A stretch of 64,000 bases of DNA. It comes from CAISCU01 sp051861545. Lineage in GTDB: Bacteria > Bacteroidota > Bacteroidia > UKL13-3. Of this stretch, positions 36,001 through 45,322 are shown piece by piece. The stretch covers positions 1 through 64,000 of the forward strand of contig JBIMKP010000020.1 in assembly GCA_051861545.1 (NCBI GenBank), given 5' to 3'. The notes beneath the pieces are model-generated. The model had not been told where the DNA came from, did not search any database, and was given only the letters and a program-made list of their open reading frames with translations. A program made the translations under genes and the position numbers. Each line of letters opens with the position of its first letter. The first letter of the stretch is position 1.

Positions 36001-36123
36001 TTCAAAAAGTTCTAAACCTCTGTTGTAAAATCGAATTTCATCGTCGTAAACCGCTGTTCTTTGGGCATTTGTTGTTAATGCAAAAAGTAGTAGTATGACC
36101 AGAAAAGCCATAAGCTTTCCCAT
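33073..36123 (-). CDS. Large TPR-repeat protein, probably periplasmic
   Basis: A protein of 1016 residues made almost entirely of tetratricopeptide-like helical hairpins (for example FQLGRFYYRNKNNKEAVKWL and YYESGYSNLKIEQYNAAVES). The frame extends to 36231, but MGKLMAFLVILLLFALTTNAQ at 36123 gives a canonical signal peptide; 36183 is an alternative. TPR solenoids of this size usually scaffold envelope complexes. It lies between a TonB-dependent receptor gene and a plug-less barrel gene, overlapping the latter. The C-terminus is a Gln/Lys-rich coiled coil (ENQQKDKQKQQIEQRIKQ). No specific function is known. Confidence 0.8.
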   Translation of the reverse strand: MGKLMAFLVILLLFALTTNAQRTAVYDDEIRFYNRGLELFEKEKFAAAQKHFTWFSGITKDPQLKINSTYYAATCAMELFNPDAESSLIGIIQKYPENPKSKLAKFQLGRFYYRNKNNKEAVKWLSDLNPEYLSNSDQKEYYFTLGYCQFKNNLFKESKSSFKVIKDEKSKFYDAANYYYGYVCYQSGDFNEALEHFNRIKYHKTFGPLASVYVAQIYFSRKQFKEVVNYCDTITNKDLAIDVAGMLGQSHYNLGNYSKAIPYLEQFMKDAPVMPKNNDYFQLAYSYYKNQQYNFAIEQLLKIENPSDSIKQSSLYTLADSYLKTDKKANAIAAFDQCYAADSSSKMAEEALYFSAKISDEMNVQGSAMTKYVKYLEQFPESEHIDEIRANLGSLLLNARNYKEAIRILESLKNPGKSEKTMLQRVLYYRAEELYLNNLFPDALNLFTKAINIGFDPYINGLSHFWLAEISYKNGKYKEALPSYQKAQSFPEFKPTRFYPLSYYESGYSNLKIEQYNAAVESFKEYVKLDPNKTSPEVYTDAVIRIADCYFVSRNYDLAIEYYDKVVSDKLNGADYALYQKSLILGVQNKYKEKGAVLKTLISMFPKSIYIDDAVFENANLYLLSEEYPSAINEFNLLITNYPRSIYIRKARLSKALAMFNAKMDDEVLAEVKVLITDYPNSEEAKEGLVIVKNLLVNKGESDAYLDFIKVLPNIVVSASSQDSLSYEAAFNLYKVKDYTKASKSFGNYINKFPGGYFILKANYFKAESESILKNHDAALINYEYVANALRSDFTERSTRQAATIHYMKKNYDAAYTYYSALERIASLKDNLMVSILGQMRCSNLQGKSDSAAFAAFKYINSGIGLKDQLLEAHIIAGRFYMNRMKLDSAQIEFAGILRETKNVYGAESKYNLAYIQFLRKEYKTAQKTIYDLADQFSAYEFWVAKAYLLLADILIKQNDFFQAKATLQSLIDNYEGQDILALAKQKLIEVNDLENQQKDKQKQQIEQRIKQNENK

Positions 36124-36218
36124 GAATAGCAGAAATTTTTGCAACCATTCCTGCTGTTTTAGTATATAGACTTGTGCTCGCATAGTTAGTAAAACGAAAC
36201 TATACGAGCAATGTATGT

Positions 36219-38504
36219 CTAGAAGCTCCAATTTATCCCCAAAGTGGGCATAATTGGCAATTGATTGATGCGTTTATAGTTCATTCTGTCGAAATAGAAG
36301 ATATTTTCTCTATTTAACAGATTTGTTGCGGAGGCTATCATTGTTAATGTATTTTTAGCATTAAACTTGATTTTTTTGCTAATAGAAACATCAACTCTAT
36401 GGAAAAATGGTAATCTACCTGAATTAATATCAGTATAAGCAATTCCTAAATTTCCATTTTGATTATTGACATTTGTAGAAACTCCACCATTTAGATTTAA
36501 CAATTCATAAAATCCTTGAGTTTGTGTAAATGGAAAGCCTGAACCTAAATTATAACGGGTATTTAAACTCCATGAATTTTGTTTTCCAAACTGATAAGTA
36601 AATACTAGATTGAAGTTATGGCGTCTGTCGAAATGCGGGAAATAAGTGCGTCTTCCATCATTGCGACTTACAAAAGTTAGTGAATAAACAGCCCAGATAT
36701 ACACACTTTTCTTTTCATATTTTATGCGCATATCAGCGCCATATGCTTTTCCAGTTTCTTTAATAATATCTGCTCTTTCGTAATAAGGTTTATCTTGATT
36801 TTTTTCATTGTCATCATATAATTTATCACGATTGATATTGGTTACTTGACTAAAATTCTTCAAGAAAACTTCAGAATTCACCTCTATATATCTACCTAAA
36901 TCAAATTCAATTCCACCAACCAAATGTTCTGCAGTTTGTCTTTTGTATTCGCTGCTTGAACCATTAACTTTATCAGGACTAGCTAAAAATCCGTAAAATA
37001 GATTTACAACATCTTGGTCGCTTACAGCACTCATTAAATTCTGAGAATAGGTGCCTCCAGCAAATTTTAAGCGGATATTTGATGTTGCATTATATTTGAT
37101 ACCTAAACGAGGTTCTAAACTAGATTCAGCCAAAGATGCATAATAAATAGCCCTAAGACCAGGTTCAACAACCAATCGTTTCCAAACCTTTTTATATTTA
37201 ACAAATGCTTGTAATTCAGTATTGTAATCTTTCGCTTCTAATCTTCTTCCAACACTATTTAAGTAATTAAAATCTGTTGCAAAACCAACAGCATCAAAAC
37301 CATATTTAATATCATCTTTTCCAATAAAATTGGTAAAATTAATACTTCCGTTAAATCCATTTATAGAACTTTCTCTTGGTAATCCATCGGTTTCTAATTG
37401 TTTCATTAAATATCCAGAATAACCAAAAGCAGCATTAATTACAGTACTTGAGCCATCTGGAATAATAAGCATATTAGCTCCAAAACCGCTTGAACCCCAG
37501 TTATATTGGGTGTTTGAAAAGTTAGCTTTGTCAGTAAAATTAAATCCAAACAAATTTATTCTACTACCATTAGAAGTAATATGACTAAATTTTCCATACA
37601 AATCGTTAAAAGAATAAGGCAAACCATTAACAGGATCAGCATTTGGATAAAAGGTTGGAGCTGTTTTATTTAAATACGAAGTTTTATAAGATAAAATAAC
37701 TGAAGAACTAGAACCACCTTCGCTAAAAGCTGAAATGGGTCCTTCAAGAAGAATTTTAGCTGTAATTGGGTTTGCACTCATTTTTCCGCCAAATTCTTTT
37801 TTATTTCCTTCACGAGTATTAACATCTATAATTCCAGAAATTCTACCACCATATTGTGCGTTGAATCCTCCGGCACTAACCTCTGCATTTCTAATAATAT
37901 CTGCATCAAAAACAGAAAATAGACCAATAGAATGAAATGGATTATAAATAATCATACCATCCATCATTACTTTATTCATAACTGGAGGCCCACCTCTAAT
38001 GTATAACTGACCTCCCTGGTCACCACTAAAATTAACACCAGGTAAAACTTGTAAATATTGAACTAAATCTGGTTCACCACCAAAAGTAGGTAATTGTTTT
38101 AGTTCTTTTTGGGTGATTACATTTGTTGAAATATTTACATTTTCTTTTGCTTTTTGTCTATCAGCTTTAACCTCAAATTCTTGTAATTGAGTTGATTTTG
38201 GTTTTAAATAGAAATTTTGATTTTGAATTCTACCAGCTACTAAATTTACTTCAAATTTAGAAGTATCGTGACCAATCGACCAACACATTAACGTGTATTT
38301 TCCAGGTTTCAAGCGAGTAATAGTGTAAAAGCCATTGATATCAGTGGCTTTTCCCATCATTAATTCCTTGACTACAACATTTGTGAAAATTACAGGTTCT
38401 CCGTTTGATTTGTCGTATACAAAACCCCTAACTTCAGCTGTTTGAGCCCAGTTTTGAAAATAGGAACTAAGACAAATTATTAATAAAAGTAAATTTTTTT
38501 TCAT
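36219..38504 (-). CDS. TonB-dependent receptor with carboxypeptidase-like N-terminal domain
   Basis: A 761-residue outer-membrane protein. In order: signal peptide (1-20), a CarboxypepD_reg-like beta-sandwich (about 22-105, EVRGFVYDKSNGEPVIFTNVVVKE), a plug domain (about 125-235, with PDLVQYLQVLPGVNFSGDQGG and IDVNTREG), then a barrel ending TLGINWSF. This is the short SusC-distinct type common in Bacteroidota. No SusD partner is adjacent. It is the promoter-proximal gene of a run that continues with the TPR protein, the barrel and murA. Substrate is unknown. Confidence 0.9.
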   Translation of the reverse strand: MKKNLLLLIICLSSYFQNWAQTAEVRGFVYDKSNGEPVIFTNVVVKELMMGKATDINGFYTITRLKPGKYTLMCWSIGHDTSKFEVNLVAGRIQNQNFYLKPKSTQLQEFEVKADRQKAKENVNISTNVITQKELKQLPTFGGEPDLVQYLQVLPGVNFSGDQGGQLYIRGGPPVMNKVMMDGMIIYNPFHSIGLFSVFDADIIRNAEVSAGGFNAQYGGRISGIIDVNTREGNKKEFGGKMSANPITAKILLEGPISAFSEGGSSSSVILSYKTSYLNKTAPTFYPNADPVNGLPYSFNDLYGKFSHITSNGSRINLFGFNFTDKANFSNTQYNWGSSGFGANMLIIPDGSSTVINAAFGYSGYLMKQLETDGLPRESSINGFNGSINFTNFIGKDDIKYGFDAVGFATDFNYLNSVGRRLEAKDYNTELQAFVKYKKVWKRLVVEPGLRAIYYASLAESSLEPRLGIKYNATSNIRLKFAGGTYSQNLMSAVSDQDVVNLFYGFLASPDKVNGSSSEYKRQTAEHLVGGIEFDLGRYIEVNSEVFLKNFSQVTNINRDKLYDDNEKNQDKPYYERADIIKETGKAYGADMRIKYEKKSVYIWAVYSLTFVSRNDGRRTYFPHFDRRHNFNLVFTYQFGKQNSWSLNTRYNLGSGFPFTQTQGFYELLNLNGGVSTNVNNQNGNLGIAYTDINSGRLPFFHRVDVSISKKIKFNAKNTLTMIASATNLLNRENIFYFDRMNYKRINQLPIMPTLGINWSF

Positions 38505-38514
38505 TTGAATGGCA

Positions 38515-38544
38515 CGAATATAATAGACAGCCCTAAGAGTTCAA
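38515..38544 (-). promoter_or_regulatory. Probable promoter of the TonB-dependent receptor operon
   Basis: On the minus strand TTG (38544-38542), 19 bases, then TATATTCG (38522-38515), one base off the TAnnTTTG consensus. It lies 10 bases before the start codon, so the leader would be very short. Confidence 0.45.
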
Positions 38545-38648
38545 GTTAATTTTTATCTTCAAAAAGTTGCATTGCTTTTATAATAATTAAAGGTTTTCAT
38601 TATTTTGCGGCTTGCTGTGGCATTGCCATTCAAACAAATTTTACATGA

Positions 38649-41102
38649 ATGAATAAAAAACTGTTTCATTATAAGCCAATTGCAATTGCATTTCTAATTG
38701 TCTCATATTGTTTTTTAATTACAATACAAGTTTCTGCACAATCTGGTTTAATGCAAACCAGAAACCTTAATATGTTGAAAATTGACCAATTAAGTGATGA
38801 TCAAATTAATCAGTTTTCTAATGAATTAAAGAAAAGTGGATTATCGTGGACAGATGCTGAAAGGGAATTAAGAAGCAGAAATTTACCGGAAGATGAAATT
38901 AGAAAATTGAAAGATAGAATTGAAAATCAATCAAATCTAACATCAAAAAAGAAAAATTCTCAAAAAGAAACTGATAGATCAAATTCATTAACAAATGAAC
39001 CAATTGAACAAGTTTTAAATACTTTTCGCTCCCCGATTTTTGGAGCAGATTTATTTAGCAGTAAAAATTTAAGTTTCGAACCTAATTTAAAAATCGCCAC
39101 ACCTTTAAATTATCAATTAGGTCCAGATGATGAATTAATTATTGATTTAACAGGTTATTCAGAAGAAACTTATCAGCTAAAAGTTAATACAGAAGGTAGC
39201 ATTCGAATTCCAATTTATGGAACAGTATCTGTATCTGGGGCCACAATCGAACAAGCAAAAACTAGAATTAGTAATTTAATTTCGAAACAAAATCCTACAG
39301 TTTCAACTGGAGAAACCAAAGTTGGAGTTAGTTTAGGTGCTATTAGAAGTATAAAAGTTGTGATTTTAGGTGAAGTAAATCTTCCAGGAACTTATACCTT
39401 ACCATCTTTAGCTACAGTGTTTAATGCACTTTATGCTTCAGGAGGACCAAATGAAAATGGCTCTTTTAGAAATATCAAGGTAATAAGAGCTAATAAAGTT
39501 ATAACAACTTTAGATGTATATGATTATTTAATGAATGGAACTTCAAAGGCCAATATCAGATTACAAGACCAAGATGTTATTAAAGTAAGTGCTTATGAAA
39601 ACAGAGTTGAATTTAGAGGTTATGTAAAAAGAGAAGGTTATTTTGAAACCAATAAAACTGAATCTTTAAATGATTTATTGAAGTATACTGGAGGTTTTAC
39701 TGGCAATGCTTATAGAGAAAGAATTAAAGTAGAAAGAAACGATGGCAAACAAAAAAGTGTTGCTGATATTCCTGCTTCATTATTTGGGATTTTTCAAGCA
39801 CGTAATGGTGATGTGTTTTATGTTGATAGTATCTTAACTCGATTTTCAAATAGAGTAGAAATAAAAGGTGCTATTTTTAGACCTGGTTTTTTTGCATTAG
39901 AAGATAATCCTACAGTTACTAAACTTATCAACAATGCTGAAGGTTTAAGAGAAGATGCATTTAAAAGCAGAGCGATAATTTATAGATTGAAGGAAGATAA
40001 TTCTCAGGAAATGATTTCTGTAGATTTAGAAGAATTGCTTGCTGGTAGAAAAGCAGATGTAGCGCTTAAACGTGAAGATGTTTTAATCATAGCATCAAAA
40101 AACGAAATGAAAGAGCAGCAATTGGTTGTTATTCATGGTGAAGTTTTAAGACCGGGTTCATACAAATTTGCTGAGAAAATGAAATTAGAGGATTTGATTG
40201 TAGCAGCTGGAGGCTTGAAAGAAAATGCGGCTATTCAAAGAATTGAGGTTTCAAGAAGAATTAAAGATGCTGATAGAATGTCGGAAGGTGCTGCAATTTC
40301 AATGGTTAAATCATTTGAAGTAAATCAAGATTTAAAAGACAGAAGTAATTTTGAACTTGAGGCTTATGATATGGTAACAATCTTTAAAGCCCCAGGATTT
40401 TTAGAACAAAAAAAGGTGATTTTAGATGGTGAAGTAATGTATCCAGGGGTTTATGTGCTTCAAAAAAATGATGAAAAAATTTCTGATATCATTATTAGAG
40501 CAGGTGGTTTAACCATTAATAGTTTTCCAGAAGGAGCCATTTTGATAAGAGCAAAAGATAACTCAATTACAGGTAATGTTATCAAAGAAAACAAAATAAA
40601 CGCGCTAAGAAAACAAAGTAAAGATACTATTCAAATAGATGAATTAATTGAATCGGAAAGTAGTAGAACAACCGATATTGTTGGTATTGATTTGCAAAAA
40701 ATCATAAAAAAACCTGGTTCTAAATTCGACCTTTTACTGCGAGATTCAGATGTGGTAAGAATTCCTATTATTCGTCAAACAATATTAGTTTCAGGACAAG
40801 TTTTATACCCAGTTCGACTTAGACATGAAAATGGAAAGAACTTCCGTTCATATATTTCTCAAGCTGGTGGATTCTCTTCAAAAGCTTTAAAAAGAAGGTC
40901 TTATATTATTTATTCGAATGGAACAGCAAAGGCAACTAAAAACTTTTTGTTCTTTAAAGTTTATCCCAAAGTAAAACCAGGTTCTGAATTAGTTGTGCCT
41001 TTAAAAGATGATAAAAAGGGATTATCTACATTTGAATTTGTAAGTTTAACTACTTCAATAACAAGTATGTTGGTTATTCTAAGTACTGTAATAAAATTTT
41101 AG
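38649..41102 (+). CDS. Multi-SLBB polysaccharide export protein (Wza-like)
   Basis: An 817-residue exporter. It has a signal peptide (ending QVSAQ), a charged linker (about 60-115), the Poly_export domain (about 150-235, LNYQLGPDDELIIDLTGY) and a series of SLBB domains, recognisable by repeats of the form V-x-GEV-x-x-PG-x-Y (for example VVILGEVNLPGTYTL, VVIHGEVLRPGSYKF, VILDGEVMYPGVYVL, ILVSGQVLYPVRL). A single TM helix ends the protein. It is much longer than Wza and typical of Bacteroidota capsule or EPS systems. First gene of the surface polysaccharide locus. Confidence 0.93.
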   Translation: MNKKLFHYKPIAIAFLIVSYCFLITIQVSAQSGLMQTRNLNMLKIDQLSDDQINQFSNELKKSGLSWTDAERELRSRNLPEDEIRKLKDRIENQSNLTSKKKNSQKETDRSNSLTNEPIEQVLNTFRSPIFGADLFSSKNLSFEPNLKIATPLNYQLGPDDELIIDLTGYSEETYQLKVNTEGSIRIPIYGTVSVSGATIEQAKTRISNLISKQNPTVSTGETKVGVSLGAIRSIKVVILGEVNLPGTYTLPSLATVFNALYASGGPNENGSFRNIKVIRANKVITTLDVYDYLMNGTSKANIRLQDQDVIKVSAYENRVEFRGYVKREGYFETNKTESLNDLLKYTGGFTGNAYRERIKVERNDGKQKSVADIPASLFGIFQARNGDVFYVDSILTRFSNRVEIKGAIFRPGFFALEDNPTVTKLINNAEGLREDAFKSRAIIYRLKEDNSQEMISVDLEELLAGRKADVALKREDVLIIASKNEMKEQQLVVIHGEVLRPGSYKFAEKMKLEDLIVAAGGLKENAAIQRIEVSRRIKDADRMSEGAAISMVKSFEVNQDLKDRSNFELEAYDMVTIFKAPGFLEQKKVILDGEVMYPGVYVLQKNDEKISDIIIRAGGLTINSFPEGAILIRAKDNSITGNVIKENKINALRKQSKDTIQIDELIESESSRTTDIVGIDLQKIIKKPGSKFDLLLRDSDVVRIPIIRQTILVSGQVLYPVRLRHENGKNFRSYISQAGGFSSKALKRRSYIIYSNGTAKATKNFLFFKVYPKVKPGSELVVPLKDDKKGLSTFEFVSLTTSITSMLVILSTVIKF

Positions 41103-41106
41103 GCTA

Positions 41107-42186
41107 ATGGAAAATGGTATTCAGCTAGAAGCCTTAAAAAGTTTCTTTAACAATTATTTGAAGTACATCAAAAGATTTATTTATGTATATCTTTTAGCTG
41201 GTGTTTTGGGTTTATCTTTAGGTATTTATTACGCTTATCAATACAAGCCTTATTATATAGCCAATCTAAGTTTTATTTTAAATGATTCTAAATCTTCTGG
41301 TGGTAACGCATTAAGTGCTTTGGCTGGACAATTGGGTCTTGGTTCGGGTAGTCCTAATATTACCGATGACCGTGTATTGTACCTAGGAAAAACCAAAAGA
41401 ATTTTAGGAGAAGCAATGCTTAGAAAATTATATAATTCTGATATAACTATTGCTGATAAACTTGCTGAAGTTTTGAAATTGAAAAATGGTTGGGTAAATG
41501 ATACTACTTTATTTGATTTAGATAAAATAAGAGCTAAACATGTTTCTGAATTAACATATAAAGAAAACAAAGCAATCGACCAGATTATAGTCTTTATATT
41601 GAAATCAAATCGTTTGCAAATAGAGTCTGTTTCTAAAAAATCAAGTTCATTTGTAGGTGTTCAAAATTCAGGTATTATTCAGATTAATTTTGAATGTAGA
41701 AACGAACAAGTAAGTATAGAATTTGTGAATGCTATTTATGATGAATTAGCTAAGTTTTATACCAATACCATGACAAAAAACCTTCAAGCTAATTATGACT
41801 TAATAGCCTATAAAACAGATTCTATTCGCGATTTACTTCATGAAATTGAAGCAGAAACAGCATCATCGAGTGATATGGCTATGAATATATTTCGTTTTAA
41901 AGGAAAACTAAATGAACAAAGGCTTAGAAGAGAGGTAAATATTTTGAATATTTTATATGCTGAAAGCATTAAAAATAAAGAACTTGCTAAATTTAATCTT
42001 GAACAAGATAGACCAGTTTTTCAATTGGTTGATACACCCATGGCTCCGCTTGATACCAAAGGTAAATCAATGATGACATTTGGCTTTTTAGGTTTGTTTG
42101 TTTTGGGGTTTTTAGGGATAGGTTTTTTTAGTCTACTTTATTTGATAAATTATATCAAAAATCCTGAAAACAAATTAATTTCTTAG
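41107..42186 (+). CDS. Wzz-like polysaccharide chain-length/co-polymerase protein
   Basis: A 359-residue inner-membrane protein with two TM helices (about 22-45 and 325-350) around a periplasmic domain with coiled-coil segments, the typical Wzz topology. The N-terminal part contains YKPYYIANLSFILND, the Wzz domain signature. No C-terminal tyrosine-kinase domain is present, so any kinase partner is elsewhere. It begins four bases after the Wza-like gene and likely forms the periplasmic bridge of the export machinery. Confidence 0.87.
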   Translation: MENGIQLEALKSFFNNYLKYIKRFIYVYLLAGVLGLSLGIYYAYQYKPYYIANLSFILNDSKSSGGNALSALAGQLGLGSGSPNITDDRVLYLGKTKRILGEAMLRKLYNSDITIADKLAEVLKLKNGWVNDTTLFDLDKIRAKHVSELTYKENKAIDQIIVFILKSNRLQIESVSKKSSSFVGVQNSGIIQINFECRNEQVSIEFVNAIYDELAKFYTNTMTKNLQANYDLIAYKTDSIRDLLHEIEAETASSSDMAMNIFRFKGKLNEQRLRREVNILNILYAESIKNKELAKFNLEQDRPVFQLVDTPMAPLDTKGKSMMTFGFLGLFVLGFLGIGFFSLLYLINYIKNPENKLIS

Positions 42187-42198
42187 GTAATTTTTTTA

Positions 42199-43554
42199 AT
42201 GAAAAGCCTAATAAATAGATTCTTAATAGGCAGACATGAAAGAAGTCTGCTCATTTATAAGAATATTTTCTATTCTTTTATTTTGAAGGGTGGTGTAGCT
42301 ATTTTGGGTCTTTTAATTGTTCCACTTGTTTTAAATTACCTCGATAAAGAAGAATTTGGTATTTGGAATACACTTTCATCAATTGTTACTTGGTTTTATT
42401 TTTTAGATATTGGATTGGCAAATGGATTTAGAAATAAATTCACGAATTCTATGGCTGCCAAAGATTATCATAATGCCAAAAGGTATTTGAGTACAACCTA
42501 TGCCTTAATAATCATTATTTGTAGTTTGATTTTCATAGGATTTGAAATCATCAATCCATTTTTGAACTGGAACCAAATTCTTAATTCTACCAAATTAAAA
42601 ACTGATGAATTTAATATCTTAATACAGTTTGTGTTTTTATGTTTTTGCTTAAAAATGACACTCTCTATTTTAACAACATCTTTAATTGCAGTTCATAAAG
42701 TTGCAGCCAGCGGAGTGCTTGAATTAATGGGCTCTTTGCTTACTTATACAGGAGTTTATTTTTTATCGAAATTGAGTAGTGGTTCATTATTGTGGGTTGG
42801 AATTGTATTCAGTGTTGCACCGGTTTTGGTGTTAATTTTTGCAACAATTTATTATTTCAAGAGAGATTTTGCTGACATCAAACCAAGTTTAAAATTTGTT
42901 GATTTTTCACTTACATCTCAATTGTTTGGAAAGGGAATTCAGTTTTTTATCCTTCAAATTGCAGCCATGTTTATGTTCCTTTCCAATAATATTATTATTA
43001 CGCAGTTGTTTGGTCCATTATCGGTAACTCCATTTAGTATTGTAAGTAAGTTATTTTCTATTCCTACAATGGGATTTACAATTTTAATTACTCCATTTTG
43101 GTCGGGATTTGCAGAAGCATATCATAAACAAGACCATTTATGGATACAAACAACTATAAATAAATTAATAAAATTCTGGCTACTTCTAATTTTAGCGATG
43201 TTAGTTTTTGTGGCTATTTTTGATTTTCTAATCAAAATTTGGATTAAAACACCTTTAGATTATCCTTTTTTGCTGGTAATATTTAATGCTTTTTTTATTG
43301 TAATCAGCAGCTGGAGTTCAATCTTTGCTCAATTTTTAAATGGAGCAGGAATTATTAGACTCCAATTTTATCTATCAATTTTTTTAGCAATAATTAGTAT
43401 ACCAATGTCTCTTTTTCTCTGTAAATACATAGGATTTGGTATTGAAGGAATTATGCTTTCAAATATTATATGTTTGATACCAGGAGCCATTTTTGGACCT
43501 ATTCAATACCATCTAATTTTGAATAAAAAAGCCAATGGTATTTGGACTAAATAA
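42199..43554 (+). CDS. Polysaccharide repeat-unit flippase (Wzx-like)
   Basis: A 451-residue membrane protein with 12-14 hydrophobic helices, of the MOP superfamily. The segments FILKGGVAILGLLIVPLVLNYLDKEEFGIWNTLSSI near the N-terminus and the DIGLANGFRNKF loop are typical of Wzx flippases, which move undecaprenyl-linked repeat units to the periplasmic face. It lies 12 bases after the Wzz-like gene, in keeping with Wzx/Wzy-dependent assembly. Confidence 0.88.
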   Translation: MKSLINRFLIGRHERSLLIYKNIFYSFILKGGVAILGLLIVPLVLNYLDKEEFGIWNTLSSIVTWFYFLDIGLANGFRNKFTNSMAAKDYHNAKRYLSTTYALIIIICSLIFIGFEIINPFLNWNQILNSTKLKTDEFNILIQFVFLCFCLKMTLSILTTSLIAVHKVAASGVLELMGSLLTYTGVYFLSKLSSGSLLWVGIVFSVAPVLVLIFATIYYFKRDFADIKPSLKFVDFSLTSQLFGKGIQFFILQIAAMFMFLSNNIIITQLFGPLSVTPFSIVSKLFSIPTMGFTILITPFWSGFAEAYHKQDHLWIQTTINKLIKFWLLLILAMLVFVAIFDFLIKIWIKTPLDYPFLLVIFNAFFIVISSWSSIFAQFLNGAGIIRLQFYLSIFLAIISIPMSLFLCKYIGFGIEGIMLSNIICLIPGAIFGPIQYHLILNKKANGIWTK

Positions 43555-43572
43555 CCTTAATTTGTATGTTAC

Positions 43573-44676
43573 ATGGCTAATATGGAGATTAAAATTCCGG
43601 TATATCAACCTTCTCTTTCTGGGAATGAAAAGAAGTATGTAAATGAATGTTTAGATTCTACATGGATTTCTTCAAAAGGAAAATTCATATCTGAATTTGA
43701 AAAAGGTTTTGCTGAGTATATTCAAATTAAACATGCAACAGCAGTTTGTAATGGAACTGTTGCTATACACTTGGCTTTACTTGCTTTAGGTATTGGTCCG
43801 GGTGATGAAGTAATTGTGCCTACTTTAACTTATATAGCTTCTGTTAATGCCATTACTTATACAGGTGCAACCCCTGTTTTTGTTGATAGTTTGCCAGACT
43901 CCTGGCAAATGGATATAAAAGATGCTGAACGTAAAATTACTGAAAAAACTAAGGCTATTATGGCTGTTCATCTTTACGGAAATGCATGCGATATGGATGA
44001 ATTGGTAAAAGTTTGTAATGAAAATAATTTGTTTTTAGTTGAAGATTGTGCAGAAGCTATTGGCACTTTATACAAAGGAAAACATGTTGGAACTTTTGGT
44101 AATATTTCGACATTTAGCTTTTTTGGAAATAAAACTATTACTTGTGGTGAAGGTGGAATGGTTGTAACAAACGATGAAACATTAATTGATAGGTCTGTTC
44201 ATTTTAAAGGTCAAGGACTAGCCAAACACCGCCAGTATTGGCATGATGTTGTTGGATATAATTATAGAATGACAAATATTGCTGCAGCAATTGGATTAGC
44301 GCAACTCGAACAAATTGAAACATTTCTTCAAAAGAAAAGTCAAGTTGCGGCTTGGTATCGTGAAGGATTAAAACATCCAAATATTCAATTTCATGAAGCT
44401 AATTCAGACGTTTATCATTCGTATTGGATGTGTTCAATTTTGGTAGATGATGCTTCCTTAAGAGAGCCATTACGTGAAGAATTAGCAAAGTTTGGTATTG
44501 AAACAAGACCTTTGTTTTATCCAGTTCATACAATGCCAATGTATAGTAAAAACTTTCAAAAACACCCTGTAGCAGAAAGCTTAGGATGGAGAGGAATTAA
44601 TCTACCTAGTTACCCCGATTTAAGCAAAGATCAAGTTTTGGAAATTTGTCATATCATTAACCAATTTAATTTTTAA
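43573..44676 (+). CDS. DegT/DnrJ/EryC1 sugar aminotransferase, GDP-perosamine synthase-like
   Basis: A 367-residue PLP-dependent sugar aminotransferase. The PLP lysine is K187 in FSFFGNKTITCGEGGMV, the form typical of perosamine synthase (PerA/RfbE) rather than PglE or WecE. N-terminal motifs STWISSKGKFISEFEKGF and HATAVCNGTVAIHLAL are also typical. It should convert a 4-keto-6-deoxy nucleotide sugar to the 4-amino sugar. Its partner acetyltransferase follows two bases later. The dehydratase that would make the keto sugar is not in this window. The exact sugar is an inference. Confidence 0.85.
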   Translation: MANMEIKIPVYQPSLSGNEKKYVNECLDSTWISSKGKFISEFEKGFAEYIQIKHATAVCNGTVAIHLALLALGIGPGDEVIVPTLTYIASVNAITYTGATPVFVDSLPDSWQMDIKDAERKITEKTKAIMAVHLYGNACDMDELVKVCNENNLFLVEDCAEAIGTLYKGKHVGTFGNISTFSFFGNKTITCGEGGMVVTNDETLIDRSVHFKGQGLAKHRQYWHDVVGYNYRMTNIAAAIGLAQLEQIETFLQKKSQVAAWYREGLKHPNIQFHEANSDVYHSYWMCSILVDDASLREPLREELAKFGIETRPLFYPVHTMPMYSKNFQKHPVAESLGWRGINLPSYPDLSKDQVLEICHIINQFNF

Positions 44677-44677
44677 A

Positions 44678-45322
44678 GTGGATTTAGTATTTGGAACATC
44701 AGGTTTTGCAAAAGAATTGGATTCATTTTTTTATGATATTCAAGAAGCAAATCTCCATTCTTATAGTCCCGACTTTTTTATTGGAAGAGATTTTATAGGC
44801 CAACAAATTAGCGGAGTATCAATTATTTCTGAAGAAGATTTTAAATCAAGAATTTCAATAGATACAGAGGCAAATGCCTTTATAGCAGTTGGTTCTCCTA
44901 TCATAAAAAATAAGATATTTAAGATGTTGGCTGAGTATAAAAATCTCAAATTCCCAACAGTTATTCATCCTAAATCATCATTCGATAAAAGACCCGGAAA
45001 AGTAAGTTTTGGACAAGGAACAATTGTTTGTCCAGGTGCAGTTATAACAACAGAAATTCATATTGGTGATTTTGTTTTAGTGTATTTGAATACTACCATA
45101 GGACATGAAACTAGTATTGGTGATTTTTCAACTATTTCACCTGGTGCAAATATTTCTGGTAATGTAAAAATTGGCAAAAATGTTTTTATTGGAACTGGTG
45201 CAATGGTTCTAGAAAGATTAACTATTTGTGATGATGTAATAATTGGTGCTGGTGCTGTTGTAAATAGGTCAATTACAGAACCCGGCGTATATGTTGGAGT
45301 TCCAGCAAAAAAAATAAAGTAG
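44678..45322 (+). CDS. PglD/PerB-like sugar N-acetyltransferase
   Basis: A 214-residue NeuD/PglD/PerB-family protein. The N-terminal Rossmann-like domain (about 1-85) precedes a left-handed beta-helix of hexapeptide repeats (IGDFVLVYLNTTIGHETSIGDF, then NVKIGKNVFIGTGAMV) ending GVYVGVPAKKI. It should acetylate the 4-amino group made by the preceding aminotransferase. The start codon is GTG at 44678, two bases after the aminotransferase stop codon. The next gene starts immediately after this stop codon. Confidence 0.87.
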   Translation: MDLVFGTSGFAKELDSFFYDIQEANLHSYSPDFFIGRDFIGQQISGVSIISEEDFKSRISIDTEANAFIAVGSPIIKNKIFKMLAEYKNLKFPTVIHPKSSFDKRPGKVSFGQGTIVCPGAVITTEIHIGDFVLVYLNTTIGHETSIGDFSTISPGANISGNVKIGKNVFIGTGAMVLERLTICDDVIIGAGAVVNRSITEPGVYVGVPAKKIK

